Below, piece after piece: positions 9,120-17,864 of a stretch of 64,000 bases of DNA. How positions within the stretch are numbered: the stretch's first letter is position 1; each line of letters opens with the position of its first letter. The notes beneath the pieces were generated by a model, which saw nothing but the letters and a program-made list of their open reading frames with translations, did no database searches and was not told the DNA's origin. Origin of the DNA: a cyanobacterium PCC 7702 (GTDB lineage Bacteria; Cyanobacteriota; Cyanobacteriia; Cyanobacteriales; Nostocaceae). The stretch is taken from contig KB235926.1 of NCBI GenBank assembly GCA_000332255.1, forward strand, positions 140,797-204,796. The letters are read 5' to 3'. The translations under genes and the position numbers were made by a program.

Positions 9120-10475
9120 TTACTCTTTACTGTCAGCGGCTACTGGTTCGGGAAGGTAAAGCCGTTCTTCGCTGGCGTCGTATTCAAATAATTCTGCATA
9201 GCGCCCCCAGTCCACTGCTGTGGCAAATTGTTGTTCGGCTTCTGCAGTAGGGAAATACTCATCTAGTAAATCTATAAAGAAATCTGCTCGCATCGAGCCG
9301 TTTTGTTTTTCTCGCAGCGTTTGTACGATGCTGACCACCATTGGTACGTGTTGCAATACTTGCTGGCGAAACAAATCTTTACTGCGCTGGATGGTTGTGG
9401 TGGCAAAATCGCGTCCGATTTCAGTGAGGTGAACATCTCCTTGCGTAACTTCGGCAAAACCCAACATCACAGCAGCATCCAGAATTGGTAAGAGATCGTC
9501 TACTTCTAGCTGCAGTCGTTCTGCCAAGCGGGGAATATCTTCTTTGCCTTCTGGTTGCTCTACAATCAATTCCAAAAGTCCGCTAATACCACCGACTCTG
9601 GCATGGGGTAGAGATTGGGCGTAGGGTGACTTGGGTGGCGGTGCAGGTACTGCTTTGGGAGCGATCGCTGCTTCTTTGCTAACTTCTGCTTCTGGATTGG
9701 TCATGACCGTATATATGTAGTCCACCAATGCTTGAAAGCGGACGTTGGTGCGATCGTGGGGACGAGGTAAATCAATAACTACTTCACCGCGAATATGTCC
9801 TGGATTCGATCCCAAAATAATAATGCGATCGGCTAAAAATACCGCTTCCTCAATATTGTGGGTCACAATCAAAATACTTTGAGCAGGAAAGGTTTTGGCA
9901 TTCCACAGGTCATCAATTTCACCGCGTAAGTTTTCAGCCGTCAGCACGTCTAGAGCACTAAAAGGTTCATCCATAAACAGTACCTTCGGCTCAATTACAA
10001 ATGCTCGTGCAAAACCTACCCTTTGTCTCATTCCCCCGGATAATTCTTTCGGATAGGCACTTTCAAAACCATCCAAACCTACCAAGTCTATAGCTTTGAG
10101 CGCCCTTTTTTTACGTTCCTCTCGCTGCACTCCCCGCGCTTCCAAACCTAGTTCTACATTTTCCTGCACCGTTAGCCAAGGTAGTAAGGCAAAACTTTGG
10201 AAAACCATGGCTACATCTTTGTTCGGACCTTGCAAGCGTTTGCCGTTACTGATTACCTGTCCTGTAGTTGGTGGAATCAGACCCGCCATAATGCGCAGTA
10301 AGGTGCTTTTACCGCTTCCGCTGCGCCCTAGCAAAGCCACAACTTCACCGGCTGCAACGGTGAGGTTGATGTTGGAAAGAACTGTAAATTCTCCTTTCGC
10401 ATCTGGTCGGGGGAAGCTTTTGCTTACTTGCTCAACAGCAATCAATACCTTATCAGTTTTTGCAGTTGTGGTCAT
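9120..10475 (-). CDS. Nitrate/sulfonate-type ABC transporter ATPase with C-terminal AAA-associated domain
   Basis: The ATPase subunit of an importer in the nitrate/sulfonate/taurine/bicarbonate class. Walker A LLGRSGSGKS, signature LSGGMRQRVGFARA and Walker B VLFMDEPFSALD are all present in the first 250 residues. The second half, from about residue 290, resembles the AAA-associated C-terminal domain (PF09821), a winged-helix-like regulatory extension. The start is placed at the ATG at 10475, because AAGGAG lies 7 nt upstream; the longer open frame to 10511 lacks such a site. The two-domain permease gene ends 10 bp upstream. No periplasmic binding protein is adjacent, so the substrate is unknown. 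Confidence 0.85.
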   Translation of the reverse strand: MTTTAKTDKVLIAVEQVSKSFPRPDAKGEFTVLSNINLTVAAGEVVALLGRSGSGKSTLLRIMAGLIPPTTGQVISNGKRLQGPNKDVAMVFQSFALLPWLTVQENVELGLEARGVQREERKKRALKAIDLVGLDGFESAYPKELSGGMRQRVGFARAFVIEPKVLFMDEPFSALDVLTAENLRGEIDDLWNAKTFPAQSILIVTHNIEEAVFLADRIIILGSNPGHIRGEVVIDLPRPHDRTNVRFQALVDYIYTVMTNPEAEVSKEAAIAPKAVPAPPPKSPYAQSLPHARVGGISGLLELIVEQPEGKEDIPRLAERLQLEVDDLLPILDAAVMLGFAEVTQGDVHLTEIGRDFATTTIQRSKDLFRQQVLQHVPMVVSIVQTLREKQNGSMRADFFIDLLDEYFPTAEAEQQFATAVDWGRYAELFEYDASEERLYLPEPVAADSKE

Positions 10476-10485
10476 AACTTGCTCC

Positions 10486-12225
10486 TTACAGATGGTATTT
10501 TGTTTCCGCAAGTTGATACAGTCGTCGCCACAAAATGCGATTTAACCCGACCACATACAGGCTCATCATCCCGATTCCTAAAGTGATACGCGGCCAATCT
10601 CCAACTGTAGTCGCTTCGGCAATATACGCTCCCAAGCCAACTGCGGTGAGGGTAGTCTGTCCCCAACTAACAACTTCGGCAACAATGCTGGCGTTCCAGG
10701 CTCCACCGCTGGCGGTAATTGCACCGGTAACCCAGGCAGAGAAAATACCGGGAATAATTAATTTACGCCACAACAACCAACCGTGCAGTCCTACATCCTT
10801 GGCCATCTCCCGCAGGTCAGTGGGAATGCTCATGGCTCCAGCAATTGAGTTAAAAAGAATATACCATTGGGCCCCAATAGCCATGAGGAGAATGCTGCCC
10901 CAATTCAGGCTAATATGGTTACGAATAAAAAAAAGAGTGGCAAAGGGAAAGATAAAATTGGCTGGGAAAGATGCCAGGAATTGTACCACAGGTTGAAGCA
11001 AGCGCGCTAGCCGCGGATGAAAGCCAATGGCAACTCCCACTGGCGTCCAGATCAGCGTTGCCAGCACCAACACCACCATTACCCGTCCCAGGGTAAACAA
11101 ACCTAGCAAAAAGGTTTTGAATACCTCGGCCAATCCCACCGTTGTCAAAATAAAATGCAAGCCTGCAACCAATAGTGCACCAATAATTAGCAAAAGAGAA
11201 AAATTATAGAGGCGATCGTCACTTTCGTTTTGCTGATCGTTTTGATACGCGCTATGAGAAGAAGGCGGGGGAGTTAGCGCTGATAGCAGGCGGTTAATAG
11301 CTTCGCCAACGGGAGTTAACGCTTGTCCTAGCAAGCGAGGAAGTCTTGCCGCTTTGAAAAGCTCAAACAACCAGGAATCGGGAACTTCTACCGCTGCACT
11401 CATTTCTAGCCGGAATTTATCCGCCCAAGCAATTAACGGTCGCCAAAATAATTGGTCAACCAGTATAATTACTACTATGATGGCCACTAGTGCCCAACCT
11501 AAAGCAGGTAAGTTTTGAGCGCTGGTGGCTGCTGCTACATAGGAACCAAGTCCCGGTAAGGTGTATTTCTGGTTCAGAACACTAATGGCTTCACTAGCAG
11601 CGACGAAAAACCAACCACCCCCAAAACTCATCATCGCGTTCCAAAGCAAGCCGATGGTTGCTGCTGGTAATTCTAGTTTGGTAAAACGTTGCCATCCTGA
11701 TAGCTGATACAATCTTGCTGCTTCATCTAGTTCTTGGGGTATCGTCTTCAGCGACTGGTAAAAAGAAAAGGTCATGTTCCAAACTTGACTGGTGAAGATG
11801 GCAAATACCGAAGCTGCTTCTAATCCCAACAAGCTACCGGGAAACAAAGCAATAAAACCCGTGACTGTAATTGATAAAAAGCCTAGTATGGGCACTGACT
11901 GCAAAATATCAAGTAGAGGAATGAGAACTTTTTCTGCACGCCGGTTTTTAGCAGCAATATAACCATAAATCAAGGTAAATAGCGTGGAAAAAAACAGCGC
12001 TATAAACATCCTCAAGGTTGAACGGGCAGCATAATATGGTAGGTGGTGCGGATCGAGGCTAACACTTGGTACGACCTGTGGTGGTACAAAGCTGGTTAAC
12101 GCTCCAGCACCTACACGCGCAATCAGTCCCAATAAAACTAAGGTCCCAAGAATAATGGCAATATCGGCTAAGCCAAAAGGAAATCGCCGCAGTACTTCTG
12201 GAGAGGGAAAAGTCAGTTTGAGCAT
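10486..12225 (-). CDS. ABC transporter permease with two fused transmembrane domains
   Basis: A 579-residue permease containing two copies of the binding-protein-dependent transport domain (BPD_transp_1), so that one chain probably forms the whole channel. The coupling-loop signatures are visible twice: near residues 170-200 (EAARLYQLSGWQRFTKLELP) and near residues 495-520 (MAKDVGLHGWLLWRKLIIP). A hydrophilic linker of about 60 residues, including SHSAYQNDQQNESDD, separates the two halves. It forms an operon with the ATPase gene downstream. It resembles uncharacterised anion permeases of the nitrate/taurine class. Confidence 0.83.
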   Translation of the reverse strand: MLKLTFPSPEVLRRFPFGLADIAIILGTLVLLGLIARVGAGALTSFVPPQVVPSVSLDPHHLPYYAARSTLRMFIALFFSTLFTLIYGYIAAKNRRAEKVLIPLLDILQSVPILGFLSITVTGFIALFPGSLLGLEAASVFAIFTSQVWNMTFSFYQSLKTIPQELDEAARLYQLSGWQRFTKLELPAATIGLLWNAMMSFGGGWFFVAASEAISVLNQKYTLPGLGSYVAAATSAQNLPALGWALVAIIVVIILVDQLFWRPLIAWADKFRLEMSAAVEVPDSWLFELFKAARLPRLLGQALTPVGEAINRLLSALTPPPSSHSAYQNDQQNESDDRLYNFSLLLIIGALLVAGLHFILTTVGLAEVFKTFLLGLFTLGRVMVVLVLATLIWTPVGVAIGFHPRLARLLQPVVQFLASFPANFIFPFATLFFIRNHISLNWGSILLMAIGAQWYILFNSIAGAMSIPTDLREMAKDVGLHGWLLWRKLIIPGIFSAWVTGAITASGGAWNASIVAEVVSWGQTTLTAVGLGAYIAEATTVGDWPRITLGIGMMSLYVVGLNRILWRRLYQLAETKYHL

Positions 12226-12397
12226 GGAAATTAAATGGCAATGCTTCCATCAAAAATTATGATGTAATTGCTGTGTACCTACGCAGTTAGTAGGGATGGT
12301 ATTTTTTAGGCTATTTGTCTCAGAAAAATAGGCGCGATCGCTCACGCCCTGAAATTGTTTTTTTGACTTGTGCAGTAAGTCAAAATTAAGCCAGTTC

Positions 12398-12964
12398 CTA
12401 TTCAGAAGCTGAAAAATCACCCACACTAGCGCTTTTGAGCGCAGCTGGTAAAGATTGAGAATCCCCTACATACGCTTGACCGAGATGAGAGCGCAATTTC
12501 CGCATCAAAGTACCCATCTCCAAAGCATTCATGGCATAATTCCAACCATGGTTGCTTTTCACCCCAGCCCGTTCTAAGGCTTGCTGCATGTTGTCGGTAG
12601 TCAAAATGCCAAAAATCACCGGTACACCAGTTTGAAAGGAAGCGGCGGCAATACCTTTTGCTACCTCCGAGGATACGTAATCAAAATGAGGAGTTTGTCC
12701 CCGAATCACAGCACCCAGGCAAATAATAGCATCGTAGCGACCTGAAAGTGCGAGTTGGCGAGCCACCACTGGAACTTCAAAACTCCCCGGAACCCAAACA
12801 TAATCCACTTGGGAACCGTGAGGATCGATATCGACGCCGTGGCGTTTCAAGCAATCTTGACACCCCTCTAGCAGTTTGGTGGTAATCAAGTCATTGAACC
12901 TACCAATTACCAACGCCAACCGTAAAGGTTCTGTCTGAGTAAAAGTTCCCTCGAAAACTGCCAT
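12398..12964 (-). CDS. ribH: 6,7-dimethyl-8-ribityllumazine synthase
   Basis: Condenses 5-amino-6-ribitylaminouracil with 3,4-dihydroxybutanone phosphate in riboflavin synthesis. The motifs [30 protein letters not shown] and the catalytic-histidine region are typical. [19 protein letters not shown] and [17 protein letters not shown] form the conserved C-terminal core. At 188 residues it has a C-terminal extension of about 25 residues ([14 protein letters not shown]) that is commonly seen in cyanobacterial copies. psbZ lies upstream on the same strand, an arrangement often conserved in cyanobacteria. Confidence 0.94.
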   Translation of the reverse strand: MAVFEGTFTQTEPLRLALVIGRFNDLITTKLLEGCQDCLKRHGVDIDPHGSQVDYVWVPGSFEVPVVARQLALSGRYDAIICLGAVIRGQTPHFDYVSSEVAKGIAAASFQTGVPVIFGILTTDNMQQALERAGVKSNHGWNYAMNALEMGTLMRKLRSHLGQAYVGDSQSLPAALKSASVGDFSASE

Positions 12965-13022
12965 GACCGCCTCAAAATTAACTATACTCTTGCCAATATA
13001 TACATTTGTTTCCCAAAAGCGA

Positions 13023-13086
13023 CAGGAGCAAAGGAGTGCGAGAAGATTATGCTTTTTGCGTTCCTCCTCCTGTTGCTCCTGCTTTT
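13023..13086. repeat. Inverted repeat between psbZ and ribH
   Basis: CAGGAGCAA (13023-13031) pairs with TTGCTCCTG (13073-13081) across a 41-nt loop, with a T-run to 13086. The T-run lies on the plus side, but both neighbouring genes are on the minus strand, so it is not an obvious terminator for them. Confidence 0.3.
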
Positions 13087-13124
13087 TATATTGCTATTAA
13101 CTTGCTGGAGATGGCAGCAATAAC

Positions 13125-13313
13125 TTAAACTACAAAAAAGCTTAACGCTCCCACCAGAAACACCAAGGCGATCCAAGTTCCAGAACCTATCCACAGCAAC
13201 CTTTTTGATTCATTCCAGTTTTGGGGAGTAGCAAAGGCAACAGGAACGCCAATTACCATTACAAACGACAACAGCACTAAAGCTAGTAAAGCAAGTTGGA
13301 ATATAATAAACAT
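13125..13313 (-). CDS. psbZ: Photosystem II protein PsbZ (Ycf9)
   Basis: A 62-residue photosystem II core subunit with two transmembrane helices; in the family it stabilises the interaction of the core with peripheral antenna or PsbK. The sequence from [20 protein letters not shown] through [15 protein letters not shown] to [10 protein letters not shown] closely follows the known family. The start is set at the ATG at 13313, since GGGAGAAGGG lies immediately upstream and homologues begin here; the open frame extends five codons further. An upstream TTGTCC with a possible TAGTAT 18 bp away may be its promoter. Confidence 0.96.
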   Translation of the reverse strand: MFIIFQLALLALVLLSFVMVIGVPVAFATPQNWNESKRLLWIGSGTWIALVFLVGALSFFVV

Positions 13314-13458
13314 TTTCCCTTCTCCCAAGACAGCGAAGATACTAAAGTAGAATATTTTTACAGGACAAAACGCATTGTTTTTCCTTATTGTTAAGCTAGC
13401 AGAATTTGTAACACTTTAGTCATTAGTCATTTATCCGGTATCTCCATGACGATGATTA

Positions 13459-16200
13459 ATGACTGACGAGCACTCAGTTATGGATTTAATTTTGTGCCAT
13501 ACCACAGCTGATTTTGACGCTTTGGGAGCAGCAGTAGGATTAACACGCTTGCTTCCCGGAAGCAAGATTGTGCTCGCTGGCGGTGCTCACCCGGCGGTGC
13601 GGGATTTTCTTGCACTGTATCGAGATGAGTATGCCTTGATTGAAAGGCGTTCGGTAAATCCAAAGCAAATTCGTTCTTTGACGGTGGTGGATACGCAGCA
13701 GCGCGATCGCCTCGGTAAAACTGCACAATGGCTAGATTTACCCCACATAGAACAAATTGTCGTTTACGACCATCACCTCGAGCAAAAGGGCGATATCCCA
13801 GCTACCCAATTACACCTTGCACCCGTAGGAGCGATCGCTACTTTCATTGTCGAGGAATTGCAAAAACAAAATATTTCTCTTTCTCCCGCAGAAGCAACGG
13901 TGATGGCCTTGGGTATTCACGTGGATACCGGTTCTTTGACCTACAGCCACACCACACCACGAGATGCTTTGGCTTTGGCTTGGTTAATGCAGCAAAAAGC
14001 AAGCTTGTCGGTAATTGCAGAATACGCACAGCCTGGCTTGTCTTTGCAATTGCAGCAATTATTATCAGAATCTCTTGACAAACTACAGTATTTATGCATT
14101 AGAGGATACAAGCTGGCCTGGGTGAAGCTGTCCACCGATGCGTTCGTCCCGGGATTATCAACCCTGGCCTCGGAGTTGATGGAGCTAGCAGAAATAGATG
14201 TTTTGTTGTTAGCTAATGAATATCCTTTGGGAAATGATGATTGGCGGTTAACAATCATCGGGCGATCGCGCATAGCAGCTATTAATCTTAACCGCGTGTT
14301 TCAACCACTTGGCGGTGGCGGACATTCCCAAGCTACATCTTTGAATCTGCGAACAGCAAACTTCCAGGAAGTATTGGATCGACTTTTAGAAGGGATAAAA
14401 ATCCAAGTTCCTCATCCACCAACCGCGCGGGATTTAATGTCCTCCCCAGTCCGCACCATTCGCCCGGAGACAACGATAGAAGAAGCACAGCGAATTTTAC
14501 TGCGCTACGGACATTCTGGTTTATCTGTAGTCGACGCCCAAGGAAATTTGGTAGGTATTATTTCTCGCCGAGATATTGATATTGCCTTGCACCACAATTT
14601 CAGCCACGCGCCGGTCAAAGGCTACATGACCACCAATCTCAAAACCATTACTCCAGACACCACATTGCCAGAAATCGAATCCCTAATGGTAACCTACGAT
14701 ATCGGTCGCTTACCAGTGCTGGATAACGGTGAATTGGTAGGGATTGTAACGCGCACAGACGTATTGCGCGAACTGCATCAAGAAAGAAAAGGAGAAAAGA
14801 ACACACCCAAGCACAGCCTTCCAGGAAAACAACAAGAACAAGTAGAAGTTCCTACCTTAGCACAACTGCGCGATCGCCTCGATCCCAAACTTTGGGAACT
14901 ACTTACCAAAGCATCTTTTCAAGCCAAACAACGCGGTTGGCATTTATATTTGGTAGGGGGAGCAGTACGAGATTTGCTACTGGCAAAGGAAGCTTCCGGA
15001 ACCTTGATGATTCAAGATATCGATTTAGTAGTCGATGGCTTCCATAAAGCTGCCGATGTCGGTGCTGGTGTAGAATTGGCTAAAGCACTCCAACAACTTT
15101 ACCCAGCGGCACGCTTAGAAGTTCACGGTGCTTTTCAAACCGCAGCTTTACTTTGGCACAAACACCCAGAATTTGATTCTCTGTGGGTAGATATTGCCAC
15201 CGCCAGAACAGAATTTTATCCCTACCCAGCAGCCAACCCAGAAGTAGAAGCCAGTTCCATTCGTCAAGATTTATACCGGCGCGACTTTACCATCAATGCC
15301 TTGGCAGTGCGGCTCACACCTCCCCATGCGGGTAAGTTACTTGATTTTTTTGGCGGTTTATTAGATTTACAAGCTAAGCAAATTCGCGTACTACACGCCA
15401 ACAGCTTTATCGAAGACCCCACCCGCATTTTTCGGGGCGTGCGCTTTGCTGTACGCTTTGGATTTGAAATTGAACCGCAAACTGAAAAATATATCCGCTA
15501 TGCCATCAACAGCGGCGTTTACGATCGCACTACCAAAGAAAATCATCGCGCACCCGCACTGCAAACCAGACTGAAAGCAGAATTAAAACACATTTTAGAA
15601 GCTCCTTACTGGCAAAGAGCGTTGCAGTTGCTAGGAGATTTGGGAGCTTTGCAGTGCATTCATCCTACCTTGAAGCTAGATGCAGCTTTAGTGCGGTCCT
15701 TGCGGTTACTAGAACGCTGTTTGCGCAGATTCGATCCCCAGCAAAATACCACCCTTCACTGGCAAATGCGTTTAGAAGCGATCGTGGCACACCTAGCACC
15801 AGAATATCGTGCTCAGGTCGCCAAAAATTTGCAAATGCAAGAAGATAGCATCGAACGCCTGCAAAATTTAGCTTCTGCCCAAGCTCAAGTGATAAAAACT
15901 CTACCCAACTGCCAACATCCCAGTCAAGTGGTAAAGTTGCTGCGACAGCATGATTTGGCAACGCTGATTTTAATTGCCCTAAACTGTCCGCGAGCAGTTC
16001 GAAAACAAATATGGCATTACTTGACTGTTTGGGCTAATGTTCAACCTATTCTCAATGGCAATGATTTGAAAAAATTAGGTTACAAACCAGGACCACAATA
16101 TCGCCAAATATTAGATGATTTGTTAGCAGCTACTTTAGATGGAGAAATTAAAAATAAAGCCGACGCCGAAAAATTTTTGTCACAGCGTTATCCCAAGTAA
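13459..16200 (+). CDS. DHH phosphoesterase - CBS - tRNA nucleotidyltransferase fusion
   Basis: A 913-residue three-part protein. Residues 1-310 form a DHH/DHHA1 phosphoesterase: DADFDALGA-like TTADFDALGAA near the N-terminus, VVDTQQRDR, VYDHHLEQ and GGGGHSQA. Residues 325-445 hold two CBS domains (ARDLMSSPVRTI and KGYMTTNLKTI). From about 470 onward is a class II CCA-adding enzyme/poly(A) polymerase head with LVGGAVRDLLL, the catalytic DIDLVV motif and RRDFTINALA. This architecture is known in cyanobacteria and some other bacteria, where the CCA part matures or repairs tRNA 3' ends. The first ATG is used; one at 13480 is an alternative. Confidence 0.9.
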   Translation: MTDEHSVMDLILCHTTADFDALGAAVGLTRLLPGSKIVLAGGAHPAVRDFLALYRDEYALIERRSVNPKQIRSLTVVDTQQRDRLGKTAQWLDLPHIEQIVVYDHHLEQKGDIPATQLHLAPVGAIATFIVEELQKQNISLSPAEATVMALGIHVDTGSLTYSHTTPRDALALAWLMQQKASLSVIAEYAQPGLSLQLQQLLSESLDKLQYLCIRGYKLAWVKLSTDAFVPGLSTLASELMELAEIDVLLLANEYPLGNDDWRLTIIGRSRIAAINLNRVFQPLGGGGHSQATSLNLRTANFQEVLDRLLEGIKIQVPHPPTARDLMSSPVRTIRPETTIEEAQRILLRYGHSGLSVVDAQGNLVGIISRRDIDIALHHNFSHAPVKGYMTTNLKTITPDTTLPEIESLMVTYDIGRLPVLDNGELVGIVTRTDVLRELHQERKGEKNTPKHSLPGKQQEQVEVPTLAQLRDRLDPKLWELLTKASFQAKQRGWHLYLVGGAVRDLLLAKEASGTLMIQDIDLVVDGFHKAADVGAGVELAKALQQLYPAARLEVHGAFQTAALLWHKHPEFDSLWVDIATARTEFYPYPAANPEVEASSIRQDLYRRDFTINALAVRLTPPHAGKLLDFFGGLLDLQAKQIRVLHANSFIEDPTRIFRGVRFAVRFGFEIEPQTEKYIRYAINSGVYDRTTKENHRAPALQTRLKAELKHILEAPYWQRALQLLGDLGALQCIHPTLKLDAALVRSLRLLERCLRRFDPQQNTTLHWQMRLEAIVAHLAPEYRAQVAKNLQMQEDSIERLQNLASAQAQVIKTLPNCQHPSQVVKLLRQHDLATLILIALNCPRAVRKQIWHYLTVWANVQPILNGNDLKKLGYKPGPQYRQILDDLLAATLDGEIKNKADAEKFLSQRYPK

Positions 16201-16235
16201 TTTGGGGATACAGACAATTTTTTTAGTTAGATAAT

Positions 16236-17192
16236 TTAGTTGTATTTGTCAATGCAAAAATTTTGGCTAGCTTGCAGTAAATATTGCAGAAAAGTCTTTG
16301 TAGGAATCGAAAGCTGCTTTTTCTTGGGAAACGCTACTTGCCACTGACAACGAATTGGAAATCCCTGTACGTCTAAAATTGCCAGCTGATTTCTCACTTC
16401 TGCAATATTTAAAGTGTGCAAGGATAAAACCGAAAGACCCAAACCGTCAATCACTGCTTGTTGAATAGCTTCGTTGCTGCCAAGCTCTAAATTGATGCGC
16501 GGACAAATTCCATGCTGCTCGAAAAACCTTTGTATCACTTTACGAGTTCCGGAACCTTCTTCCCGTACAATTAAGGGTTCTTCTGCCAAGCAGTTTAAGG
16601 GTAGGTTGCGTTTGTTTGCTAAAGGATGATTCGCAGGCGCGATCGCCACCAATGGATTGTCTAAAAATGGCTTAGCTTGTACATCTTGCGTTTCTGGCGG
16701 ACAACTGAGAATGTACAAATCGTCAAGGTTTTCATGCAAACGCGCCAACAGCGCTTCATGATTGGCAATCTCCAGAGAAACGCTTACGCCAGGATAAAGT
16801 TCGCAAAATGGTTTCAATAACTTGGGAATGAAATATTTTGTTGTCGTCACTGCTGCTAGTCGCAGTCGTCCTTGTTTCATTCCTTTCAAATCAACAATCG
16901 TTGTTTCTAATTTTTCTAAACATCTGAATATTTCCTGACAAGTATTTAAAACTTCTTTACCTGCTTGGGTCAGATAGACACGCTTACCTACCTGTTCAAA
17001 TAAAGGCATGCCAATTACCTGGGTTAAATGCTTGATCTGCATAGACACGGTTGGCTGGGTAACGAACAATTCTTCTGCTGCACGGGTAAAGCTGTTGTGT
17101 CTGGCTGCAGCTTCAAATGCTTGCAGCTGATCGAGAGTAATAGACTTCCAGAAGGTATCCTTTTGTCTAATTTCTCTGAAAGAACTTTTCAT
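16236..17192 (-). CDS. LysR-type regulator, CmpR/CcmR-like
   Basis: A 318-residue LysR regulator. The N-terminal helix-turn-helix reads LDQLQAFEAAARHNSFTRAAEEL followed by FVTQPTVSMQIKHLTQ, close to the cyanobacterial carbon-regulation group (CmpR, CcmR/NdhR, RbcR). The effector-binding domain from about residue 110 contains LRLAAVTTTKYFIPKLL and a typical GSNEAIQQAVIDGLGLSVLS segment. The open frame runs on to 17666, but that part is unlike any LysR protein and overlaps the divergent gene, so the ATG at 17192 is chosen. Which carbon regulator it is cannot be settled by eye. A large palindrome at 17251-17278 is a likely autoregulatory operator. Confidence 0.85.
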   Translation of the reverse strand: MKSSFREIRQKDTFWKSITLDQLQAFEAAARHNSFTRAAEELFVTQPTVSMQIKHLTQVIGMPLFEQVGKRVYLTQAGKEVLNTCQEIFRCLEKLETTIVDLKGMKQGRLRLAAVTTTKYFIPKLLKPFCELYPGVSVSLEIANHEALLARLHENLDDLYILSCPPETQDVQAKPFLDNPLVAIAPANHPLANKRNLPLNCLAEEPLIVREEGSGTRKVIQRFFEQHGICPRINLELGSNEAIQQAVIDGLGLSVLSLHTLNIAEVRNQLAILDVQGFPIRCQWQVAFPKKKQLSIPTKTFLQYLLQASQNFCIDKYN

Positions 17193-17250
17193 ATCGTCCG
17201 GGTGTAGGGAAGTTTGGCAACATGAATTTTGCTTAAAGTTAATATACACT

Positions 17251-17278
17251 ACTTTAACAACATTTATGTTGCTAAAGT
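17251..17278. promoter_or_regulatory. Two-armed palindromic operator candidate upstream of the LysR gene
   Basis: Outer arms ACTTTA (17251-17256) and TAAAGT (17273-17278) and inner arms CAACAT (17258-17263) and ATGTTG (17266-17271) form a 28-bp palindrome interrupted only at the positions between arms. It begins 59 bp upstream of the LysR start. LysR proteins usually bind dyads in this position and autoregulate, so the assignment is an inference from position and symmetry. Confidence 0.5.
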
Positions 17279-17454
17279 ACAAACACCAACTCCAAGTAAA
17301 GTAAATTGTTAAATTTATGAATATGAAGTTATCTTGCAAGCAAATCCTCAAACCACAAATCGATTTGTATATTTGTATTGCCAGTACAAAAGCAGAAGCA
17401 GTAAAGCAGGCAAGCAGGTTATAATTTTTTTGCGGATAAGCGTAACAAAAATTT

Positions 17455-17787
17455 ATGAGTAACTCTTTTGTACGAGCGTTTTTTGTAGGTAGAGCAGTAG
17501 CTGAAGTACTTTCGGAACGTTTGGAGTGCGCCCTCACTGATGCTTTGAGCGAACTTGGCAAGTTTGATGCCGAACTGAGGGAGCAAATGCGCCAGTTTAC
17601 AGAAGAAGTCATGGAAAGAGCAAATAAAGCAGCTGATGCTGCCAGCAGTACTGGTATCCACACCACGACAGAAGGGCAAAGCAGTTCCGAACCTGCTGAT
17701 TTGCAAGCGATGATTGACGAGTTGCGAGCAGAAATTGCTCTTTTACGAACAGAATTACAACGCTATCGCAGCAGCAAGGGACTGTAA
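17455..17787 (+). CDS. DUF6825-like small coiled-coil protein
   Basis: A 110-residue cyanobacterial protein that I recall as the DUF6825 family, of unknown function. The N-terminus SNSFVRAFFVGRAVAEVLSERLE is conserved in the family. Residues 80-105 (LQAMIDELRAEIALLRTELQ) form a short coiled coil, and the middle is a low-complexity linker. No signal peptide or membrane helix is evident. It is divergent from the LysR gene and precedes the AarF kinase gene by 77 bp on the same strand. Confidence 0.7.
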   Translation: MSNSFVRAFFVGRAVAEVLSERLECALTDALSELGKFDAELREQMRQFTEEVMERANKAADAASSTGIHTTTEGQSSSEPADLQAMIDELRAEIALLRTELQRYRSSKGL

Positions 17788-17864
17788 AATATAGACCTAC
17801 ATAACTAGTTAGTAGCAAACAAGCAACAGCCGACAAAAATAACAACCACCAATTAGGGTTAAGA

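Noticed and set aside
12982-13194. 70-residue minus-strand frame overlapping psbZ
   Set aside because: psbZ is certain from its sequence and occupies the overlapping part in another frame.
17193-17666. Upstream extension of the LysR frame (about 158 extra residues)
   Set aside because: It has no similarity to LysR proteins, overlaps the divergent DUF6825 gene and contains the palindrome and presumed promoter region.
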